From DATHTC01 sp963746805 (GTDB taxonomy: Bacteria; Actinomycetota; Thermoleophilia; Gaiellales; Gaiellaceae), in assembly GCA_963746805.1 (NCBI GenBank), contig CAVVCQ010000008.1:186001-250000 (forward strand): a stretch of 64,000 bases of DNA, read 5' to 3'. Every line of letters begins with the position of its first letter. Position 1 is the stretch's first letter. This document shows, one piece after another, positions 59,095-64,000 of the stretch. Under the pieces are notes generated by a model that was given only the letters and a program-made list of their open reading frames with translations, did no database searches and was not told the origin of the DNA. The translations under genes and the position numbers were made by a program.

Positions 59095-59981
59095 CACCCG
59101 GCGACGGCCCAGACCTCGCGCGCGAGGCGCTGCGCCTCCGCCCCCGCGGCGCGGCGCCAGTTGTCGTCGCCCTCTTTCGCCGCGAACATGACGGAGCGCG
59201 AGACGGTCACGAGCGCGCTCGCCGGGCCGCTCGTGAACGCCCGCGCGACGTCCCCCGGTGTGGCGCCCTGCGCGCCGACGCCCGGGAGCAGGAGGATCGC
59301 CTGCGGCATCAGCCGCCGCGCCTCGCCGACCGCGCGCGGATGCGTCGCGCCGACGACCGCGCCGACGTTCGAGAGGCCGTGCTCGCCGACGAGCTCCTCG
59401 CCCCACTCCTTCACGAGCGCCGCCACCTGCTGCCAGAGCGGGCGCCCGTCCGAGAGGGTCAGGTCCTGGATGTCCGCACCGCCCGCGTTCGACGTCTTCA
59501 CGAGGCAGAAGATCCCGGCGCCGGTGCGGCGGCACGCCTGCAGGAACGGCTCCACCGAGTCCGAGCCGAGGTAGGGGTTCACGGTCAGCGCGTCGGCCGT
59601 GCCCGACTCGAGGTACGCGCTCGCGTATGCGCGCGCGGTCGAGCCGATGTCCCCGCGCTTGCCGTCGGCGATGACGAGCAGGCCGGCGCGTCGCGCGTAG
59701 CCGCAGACGTCCTCGAAGGCGCGCACGCCCTCGGCGCCGTGCGCCTCGAAGAACGCGAGCTGCGGCTTCACCGCGACGACGTGCGGCGCGACCGCGTCGA
59801 CGAGCCCGCAGCAGAAGCGCGAGATCGCGCCGGCCGTGTCGGGGTCGCCGCGCAGCTCGACGGGGAGCAGCTCGACCCGCGGGTCGAGACCGACCACGAT
59901 CTGGGACCGCTTCCGCTCGACGGCCTCGGCGAGGCGGTCGGCGAAGGTCGCGGTCGCCACGGCCTGGAGCTCCTGCGCCAT
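59091..59981 (-). CDS. pyrF: Orotidine-5'-phosphate decarboxylase (type 2)
   Basis: Last step of UMP synthesis. 296 residues, the size of the longer type found in actinobacteria. VVGLDPRVELLP near the N-terminus; the catalytic Lys-Asp motif is VIADGKRGDIGSTARAYA; VNPYLGSDSVEPFL and LLLPGVGAQGATPGDVAR form the phosphate end. ATG 59981 is 7 nt from TACCCT. Lies in a series with the LysM gene by a 4-bp overlap; pyrE is 2 kb away on the same strand. Confidence 0.95.
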   Translation of the reverse strand: MAQELQAVATATFADRLAEAVERKRSQIVVGLDPRVELLPVELRGDPDTAGAISRFCCGLVDAVAPHVVAVKPQLAFFEAHGAEGVRAFEDVCGYARRAGLLVIADGKRGDIGSTARAYASAYLESGTADALTVNPYLGSDSVEPFLQACRRTGAGIFCLVKTSNAGGADIQDLTLSDGRPLWQQVAALVKEWGEELVGEHGLSNVGAVVGATHPRAVGEARRLMPQAILLLPGVGAQGATPGDVARAFTSGPASALVTVSRSVMFAAKEGDDNWRRAAGAEAQRLAREVWAVAGW

Positions 59982-59988
59982 CGGCGCA

Positions 59989-59994
59989 AGGGTA
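59989..59994 (-). promoter_or_regulatory. -10 TACCCT of pyrF, leaderless type
   Basis: TACCCT on the minus strand, 7 nt from ATG 59981, within the space after the exonuclease/GIY-YIG gene stop (60004). Confidence 0.5.
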
Positions 59995-60003
59995 AACGCC
60001 CGG

Positions 60004-61647
60004 TCAGGCGGCGGCCCGCACCACCTGCGCGAACGGGACGACCCGAAGCTCCGGCGGTGGGCGGCGCAGGAAGTGCGCGACCAGGAGGAGCTCGTCCGGG
60101 TCCTCGGGGGGCAGCTCCGCGCGCGTCGCCTCGGTTACTCCGGCCTCCAGCTCGATCCGGGCGCCGGCGCCCGGCGGTAGCGTCCGCACCGCCGCGACCC
60201 TGCCCTCGCGGACGAAGAACGCGCGCGCGAACCCGTCCTGGACGGCCGGGACGAGCAGCACCGCGCTCGTCTGCCGCAGCCGCTCGAACGTCCGCGCCCG
60301 CCGCAGCGCCCCCTCGAGCGCCTCGAGCCGGTCGCGGTGCCGCGCCGCGTCCTCGAAGCGCTGCTCCCGCGCGCACCGCTGCACGCGGGCCCGCGCCGCG
60401 TCGAGCGCCTCCCCGGGCGAGGCGTGCTCCCCGAGGGCCCGCGCCGCGAGCCGCGCCCGGTTCCGCGACGGCAGCGGCCCGAGCACGACACCGCCGGCCT
60501 GCTTCAGCGCGACGTGCGGCTCGCTCACGACCCAGCTCGTCCCGCGGCGGCGGAGGTAGACCCCGGTGCGCTTGCCGCGGACGTTCGCGGGCGGACGGAG
60601 CTCCCGGATCAGCTTCAGCTCCTCGAGCGACGCCTCGAGCTCCGAGCCGAGGACGCGCCACTCGATCCGCTCGACCGCGCCGAGCGCGGCCTCGACCGCA
60701 GGCCGCTGCCGGTCGCTGCGGAAGTACGAGCGCAGCCGGGCGCGGAGGTCGCGTGCCTTGCCCACGTAGAGCACGACGTCGTTCACGTCGCGGAAGAGGT
60801 AGACGCCGGGCTTCGGCGGCGCGCCGTGGGCGAGCGACCGCTTCGCATAGACGCGCCGCGTCCGCGGCGCCGAGAGCTCGACGAGGTCGGCGACCGTACG
60901 CGCGCCACGCTCCTGCGCCAGGCCGAGGAGCGCGAGCAGTACCTCGGCCGTGGCCTGGGCGTCGGCGAGCGCGCGGTGGCACGGCCGCACCGAGGTGCCG
61001 AAGAACCAGGCGAGCGAGGCGAGCCCGAACCGGGCCGTGCGGTCGTCGAGCAGCCGCTTCGCGAGCGAGACGGTGTCGACCACGGGCGCGGCGATGCGCC
61101 GGCCGGTCAGGCGCCCGACCTCGCGGTCGAGGAACGCGAGGTCGAAGCGCGCATTGTGGGCCACGATCACCGCGTCGCCGGCGAACTGGAGGAACCGTCG
61201 CACGGCCCACTGCGCGGGCGGCGCCGAGCGCAGGTCGGAGTCGCGGATCCCGGTGAGCGACTGGATCGCGACGGGGAGGCGCTCGCCCGGGTTCACGAAC
61301 GTCTCGAGCTCGCCGTCGAGCTCGAGCGCCTGGATGCGCACCGCCCCGAGCTCGCAGATCCGCGACCGCACGGGCGAGAGGCCCGTGGTCTCGAGGTCGA
61401 CGACGACGAAGGTCGCCTCCTCGAGCAGCAGGTCCTCCCCCGGTGTCCGGGCGAGCGCGACACAGCCGGCGCGCCAGGCGAGGCGCGCGTCGCCGCCGAC
61501 GACGTCCTCGAGCAGCTCGCGCGCGAGCGCGGCCGGCGCCGAGGCGAGCGCGAACAGCTTCCGCGCCGCGTCCTCGGCAGGCACCGGCGCCCGGGCCTCC
61601 TCCACGAGCTCGACGAGCCGGTCGGCAGAGTCGAACGCCAGCTGCAT
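60004..61647 (-). CDS. DEDDh exonuclease fused to a GIY-YIG (UvrC/Cho-like) nuclease
   Basis: A 547-residue DNA-repair nuclease. Residues about 70-230 are a DnaQ-type 3'-5' exonuclease: VVVDLETTGLSPVRSRICEL (Exo I), VAHNARFDLAFLDREV (Exo II) and the His-Asp pair in CHRALADAQATAEVLLAL (Exo III). Residues about 265-345 are a GIY-YIG domain: PGVYLFRDVNDVVLYVGKAR with LRARLRSYF, then ASLEELKLIRELRPPANVR, as in UvrC. The remainder is helical. This fusion is known in actinobacteria (the Rv2191 type) and is thought to act in nucleotide-excision repair. ATG 61647 is chosen for its TAGGCT -10 over a TTG three codons earlier. Confidence 0.9.
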   Translation of the reverse strand: MQLAFDSADRLVELVEEARAPVPAEDAARKLFALASAPAALARELLEDVVGGDARLAWRAGCVALARTPGEDLLLEEATFVVVDLETTGLSPVRSRICELGAVRIQALELDGELETFVNPGERLPVAIQSLTGIRDSDLRSAPPAQWAVRRFLQFAGDAVIVAHNARFDLAFLDREVGRLTGRRIAAPVVDTVSLAKRLLDDRTARFGLASLAWFFGTSVRPCHRALADAQATAEVLLALLGLAQERGARTVADLVELSAPRTRRVYAKRSLAHGAPPKPGVYLFRDVNDVVLYVGKARDLRARLRSYFRSDRQRPAVEAALGAVERIEWRVLGSELEASLEELKLIRELRPPANVRGKRTGVYLRRRGTSWVVSEPHVALKQAGGVVLGPLPSRNRARLAARALGEHASPGEALDAARARVQRCAREQRFEDAARHRDRLEALEGALRRARTFERLRQTSAVLLVPAVQDGFARAFFVREGRVAAVRTLPPGAGARIELEAGVTEATRAELPPEDPDELLLVAHFLRRPPPELRVVPFAQVVRAAA

Positions 61648-61655
61648 GGCCGCCA

Positions 61656-61661
61656 AGCCTA
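61656..61661 (-). promoter_or_regulatory. -10 TAGGCT of the exonuclease/GIY-YIG gene, leaderless type
   Basis: TAGGCT on the minus strand, 8 nt from ATG 61647. The upstream TTG at 61656 would lie within the promoter. Confidence 0.5.
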
Positions 61662-61688
61662 GGCGAACGTACGTTCGTGTGCAAGGCC

Positions 61689-61717
61689 GAAGAGAAGGCC
61701 GCCCGTAGGAGCGGCCT
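61689..61717 (-). terminator. Terminator after the HU gene
   Basis: AGGCCGC (61717-61711 on the minus strand) pairs with GCGGCCT around an 8-nt loop and is followed by TCTCTT. The longer flank AAGACCGG extends the upstream side. Confidence 0.7.
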
Positions 61718-61741
61718 CCGGTCTTCGTCGGCGGTGCTGCG

Positions 61742-62020
61742 CTACTCCTTGACGGCGCTCTTCAGCGCGCTCCCCGCCGAGAACTTGGGCACGCGGGCGG
61801 CCGGGATATGCACCTTCTCGGAGGGATTCCGCGGGTTCACGCCCTCGCGCGCGGCCCGGTGCGACGTCGAGAACTTGCCGAACCCAGTGAACGTCACCGC
61901 GTCGCCGGCCTTGAGCGTCTCCGTGACCGATTCGAGGAAGGCGTCGACCGCCTTCGCGGCGTCGCGCGCCGAGAGCCCACTTTTCGTGGAGACCTTCCCG
62001 ACGAACTCCTGCTTGGTCAT
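61742..62020 (-). CDS. hup: HU-family DNA-binding protein
   Basis: A 92-residue nucleoid protein. TKQEFVGKVSTKSGLSARDA is the helical dimerisation part; VTFTGFGKFSTSHRAAREG and NPRNPSEKVHIPAARVPKF form the beta arm with the family GFG and RNP motifs that intercalate DNA. No C-terminal Lys/Ala tail as in mycobacterial HupB. It has an SD of its own (AGGAGGAGAGGA) and a standard promoter, unlike most neighbours, fitting strong expression. Confidence 0.95.
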   Translation of the reverse strand: MTKQEFVGKVSTKSGLSARDAAKAVDAFLESVTETLKAGDAVTFTGFGKFSTSHRAAREGVNPRNPSEKVHIPAARVPKFSAGSALKSAVKE

Positions 62021-62059
62021 TCCTCTCCTCCTGTCGTTGTCACAAGCGGATCGGCGAAG

Positions 62060-62089
62060 ACCCTACCAGGGTCGTCGGATGTGGCTCAA
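62060..62089 (-). promoter_or_regulatory. Promoter of the HU gene
   Basis: -35 TTGAGC (62089-62084) and -10 TAGGGT (62065-62060), 18 bp apart. The -10 lies within the inverted repeat GACCCT-GGT-AGGGTC. Leader of about 32-35 nt with a strong Shine-Dalgarno sequence. Confidence 0.55.
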
Positions 62090-62113
62090 CCATGCGGTTG
62101 TGCGGGGGTTTTC

Positions 62114-62644
62114 TCAGGCACCGAGGATCTCACTTGCGCGGAACAGCGGCCAGAGGCGCACCGCGCGGCGCGCGAGGCCGTCGGCGCCGCCCTCCTCGCG
62201 GTCGACCACGCACACGGCCGCGCGCACCTCGAGGCCCGCCTCGCGCAGCGCGTCGACGGCTTCGCAGGCCGCCCCGCCGGAGGTCACGACGTCCTCGACG
62301 AGCACGACGCGGCGCCCCGGCTCGAAGGCTCCTTCGATCCGATTCGCGGTGCCGTAGGCCTTGGCCTCGCCGCGCACGATCAGGAACGGGAGCCGCCCCG
62401 CCAGCGAGGCCGCGGCCGCGAGCGCGACGGCGCCGAGCTCGGGCCCGGCGAGGAGCTCGGCCTCCGGATCGGCCTCCCTCGCCTGCTGCGCGATCAGCTC
62501 GCCGAGCGGGCCGAGGAGCTCCGGCCGGGTCTCGAATCGGTACTTGTCGAGGTAGTAGCGCGACCGCTTCCCCGAGCGGAGGACGAAGTCGCCCTCGAGG
62601 AGCGCGTGCTCTCGCAGCGAGGCCCGGAGCTCGTCGCGCGTCAT
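62114..62644 (-). CDS. pyrE: Orotate phosphoribosyltransferase
   Basis: Joins orotate to PRPP to form OMP, the substrate of PyrF. 176 residues. FVLRSGKRSRYYLDKYRFE at the N-terminus is the OPRTase signature, KAYGTANRIEG carries the catalytic loop region and VVLVEDVVTSGGAACEAVDAL is the PRPP-binding motif. Overlaps the small membrane-protein gene before it (ATGA), so both lie in one operon with the Roadblock gene. Confidence 0.93.
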   Translation of the reverse strand: MTRDELRASLREHALLEGDFVLRSGKRSRYYLDKYRFETRPELLGPLGELIAQQAREADPEAELLAGPELGAVALAAAASLAGRLPFLIVRGEAKAYGTANRIEGAFEPGRRVVLVEDVVTSGGAACEAVDALREAGLEVRAAVCVVDREEGGADGLARRAVRLWPLFRASEILGA

Positions 62645-62841
62645 CCGCGGGCGGCGGCCAGCGCCTCGCGCGCAGCCGCGAGCAGCGGCTCGGTCGTCGG
62701 GCCGGCGTCGAGCGAGACGACCGATCCGTCCTCGAGCCAGAGGTCGACGTGGTCGCCGCGGGCCTCGCTGCGGCGGCGGCGGACGAGCGCCGCCGCGGCA
62801 ACCGCGGCGGCAAGGCCGAGCGCAGCGTTACGCAGGCGCAT
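62641..62841 (-). CDS. Small membrane protein in the Roadblock-pyrE operon
   Basis: A 66-residue protein: hydrophobic Ala/Val/Leu helix at residues about 5-20 (AALGLAAAVAAAALV), a basic RRRR block that would face the cytoplasm, then a short soluble part (HVDLWLEDGSVVSLDAGP). No family recognised. It overlaps the Roadblock gene by 14 bp and pyrE by 4 bp, which supports translation. Confidence 0.65.
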   Translation of the reverse strand: MRLRNAALGLAAAVAAAALVRRRRSEARGDHVDLWLEDGSVVSLDAGPTTEPLLAAAREALAAARG

Positions 62842-63226
62842 CGACGTCCATCTTCGTCCGGCGGCGGGTCTTCGGCGGCGCCGGCTCCGGCGTGCCGTCG
62901 GCGAGCTGGCGCAGGCACGTGCGCAGGTCGTAGAGGACGAGGCCCGCGGTCGGGGCGGGCTCGGTCGTGGCGGCCAGGGTGCGCCCGCCGTCGCGGACGA
63001 CGAACACGCTGCCGGTGCGCGTCGCGGCCTCGAGCTGCGCCGGCGTGCTCCCGCCGGCCGCGGCGGAGGCGGCGTCGAGGAGCCGCACGGCGGCGCCGGC
63101 GAGCCGCGCCGCGCGCTCGGGAGGCACGGACGCGGCGAGCGCCTCCCCGCCGGAGCCGACGAGCACGGCCGCCTCGACCTGCGACGAGATCTCCATCAGA
63201 TCGGCGATCGCCTGCTCCGGGTTCAC
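62828..63226 (-). CDS. Roadblock/LC7-domain protein
   Basis: A 132-residue protein, Roadblock/LC7 fold from about residue 5 to 105: AAVLVGSGGEALAASVP, ERAARLAGAAVRLLDAAS, SVFVVRDGGRTLAATTEP and GLVLYDLRTCLRQL. In actinobacteria such proteins usually form the scaffold of small-GTPase switches with a kinase-like and a DUF742 partner, none of which is seen here. A basic tail (KTRRRTKMDVDAP) follows. GTG 63226 is preferred because it lies 8 nt from TAGCGT; an upstream in-frame start (63256) would precede the -10. Confidence 0.8.
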   Translation of the reverse strand: MNPEQAIADLMEISSQVEAAVLVGSGGEALAASVPPERAARLAGAAVRLLDAASAAAGGSTPAQLEAATRTGSVFVVRDGGRTLAATTEPAPTAGLVLYDLRTCLRQLADGTPEPAPPKTRRRTKMDVDAPA

Positions 63227-63234
63227 GGGCGGCG

Positions 63235-63240
63235 ACGCTA
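63235..63240 (-). promoter_or_regulatory. -10 TAGCGT of the Roadblock-pyrE operon, leaderless type
   Basis: TAGCGT on the minus strand, 8 nt from GTG 63226. Confidence 0.5.
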
Positions 63241-63256
63241 GCACGGGCCGCGACAA

Positions 63257-63322
63257 CCAGTGTCAGACACGGATACAAGGTCCCGGATGTCCACCGAGTC
63301 CGGGTTTCCGTGTCTGACACTG
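63257..63322. repeat. Dispersed inverted repeat, copy B (16-bp stem)
   Basis: CAGTGTCAGACACGGA (63258-63273) pairs perfectly with TCCGTGTCTGACACTG (63307-63322). An inner stem CCCGGA/TCCGGG (63282-63287 and 63299-63304) lies in the loop. Its left arm matches copy A at 53224. It separates the divergent Roadblock and YihY genes and could be a mobile palindromic repeat (REP or MITE-like) or a bidirectional transcription barrier. Confidence 0.65.
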
Positions 63323-63394
63323 CCGGTTCCGGACGCACGCCTTCGTACCGATCCAGGGCCGAGTCCGTCACGGCTCGGTCTGAGCCGACCGGGA

Positions 63395-63400
63395 TACTCC
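63395..63400 (+). promoter_or_regulatory. -10 TACTCC of the YihY gene, leaderless type
   Basis: TACTCC 7 nt before GTG 63408; a weaker match to the TAnnnT pattern. Confidence 0.35.
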
Positions 63401-63407
63401 GCCCCGC

Positions 63408-64000
63408 GTGATCGACAACCTGCACGGGCCGATCGACAAGTTCTTCCGCGACCGGGGGACGCACCTCGCGGCGATGATCGCCTACTTCGCGCTCCTCTCC
63501 CTCGTCCCGCTGATCTTCCTCTCGCTCGCGATCCTCGGCGCGTTCGGCCGCGCGGAGGAGTCGAGCTACCTCGTGACCGAGCTCCAGGCGCTCTTCCCGT
63601 CGCAGTCGATCGACGACATCGTGGGCGTCGTGCGCGCGATCCAGCGGAACGCCGCCACGCTCGGGATCCTCGGCGCGATCTTCCTCTTCTGGAGCTCGCT
63701 CTCGCTCTTCAGCGTGCTCGAGTCGGCGTTCAACATCGTCTACAACCGCCCCAACCGGCCGTTCCTGCGCGGCAAGGCGCTCGCCCTCGCCCTGCTCGTG
63801 GCATCGCTCGTCGTGCTCTTCGCCGGCCTCGTCGTCGGCACGTTCGGCTACACGCTCCTGCACGACTTCGCGCCCGGCTTCGTGTCGCGCGGCTGGGTCG
63901 CGTACGTCCTCTCGCTCCTCGTCTCGACGGGCGCGATCTTCCTCTTCCTCCTCGTCGTGTACTCGCGGCTCACGAACGTCCAGCTCGGCTTCCGCGACGT
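63408..64000 (+). CDS. YihY/BrkB-family membrane protein (3' end outside window)
   Basis: Start of an integral membrane protein of the YihY (BrkB, formerly mislabelled RNase BN) family. Residues 1-20 carry FFRDRGTHLAAMIAYFALLS, the family's N-terminal signature; hydrophobic segments follow at about 24-45 (LVPLIFLSLAILGAFG), 85-105 (LGILGAIFLFWSSLSLF with SVLESAFNIVYN, a family motif), 125-150 and 165-185. The family is proposed to transport or flip envelope components, but its function is not settled. GTG 63408 is chosen by the family N-terminus. Confidence 0.88.
   Translation, partial: MIDNLHGPIDKFFRDRGTHLAAMIAYFALLSLVPLIFLSLAILGAFGRAEESSYLVTELQALFPSQSIDDIVGVVRAIQRNAATLGILGAIFLFWSSLSLFSVLESAFNIVYNRPNRPFLRGKALALALLVASLVVLFAGLVVGTFGYTLLHDFAPGFVSRGWVAYVLSLLVSTGAIFLFLLVVYSRLTNVQLGFRD

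Overview
The window looks like a chromosomal segment of a very GC-rich actinomycete-type bacterium. A deep-branching Actinomycetota lineage such as class Thermoleophilia is my inference from codon use, the rplM-rpsI-glmM-glmS and acpS-nnr-alr gene order, and the many genes that seem to be read from leaderless mRNAs. No rRNA, tRNA, CRISPR array or insertion sequence was recognised.

Layout. 1-3775 (minus): 3' end missing, a BTAD/SARP-type regulator fused to a class III nucleotide cyclase, an ATPase and TPR-like helices. 3776-3899: four 11-bp-spaced heptamers between this regulator and a divergent operon (3900-6771) of two selenium-binding-protein-56 (methanethiol oxidase-like) paralogues, one cytosolic and one secreted, separated by a small membrane ORF. 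6784-12161: fabI, a secreted subtilase, an SDR and a MarR regulator. 12158-25059 (almost all minus): a housekeeping cluster with a methyltransferase, alr, an AAA ATPase, nnr, acpS, a HAD phosphatase, a double GNAT, divergent arfB, a TPR-hydrolase, glmS, glmM, rpsI, rplM and an MFS permease. 25107-51044 (minus): a secreted DUF4082-like protein preceded by one enormous gene of about 24.2 kb (about 8,060 codons) encoding a repeat-built, calcium-binding-type surface protein. 51309-64000: a membrane/coiled-coil protein, a uracil-DNA glycosylase, acylphosphatase, guaA, guaB, a PfkB kinase, a D-Ala-D-Ala carboxypeptidase, a LysM protein, pyrF, a DEDDh-exonuclease/GIY-YIG protein, HU, pyrE, a small membrane protein, a Roadblock protein and the start of a YihY/BrkB protein.

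How it fits together. The central and right parts supply cell-wall precursors (glmS, glmM, alr, dacA), purine and pyrimidine nucleotides (guaA, guaB, pyrE, pyrF), fatty acids (fabI, acpS), ribosomal proteins and repair. The accessory biology is the regulator/SBP56 pair and the giant calcium-repeat protein with its DUF4082 neighbour; these two genes share a leader sequence motif, suggesting common control.

Quality warning. At least ten one-base frame breaks occur, including in fabI and guaA, which should be intact in a living cell. I treat most of them as assembly or sequencing indels and annotate the affected genes as single CDSs.
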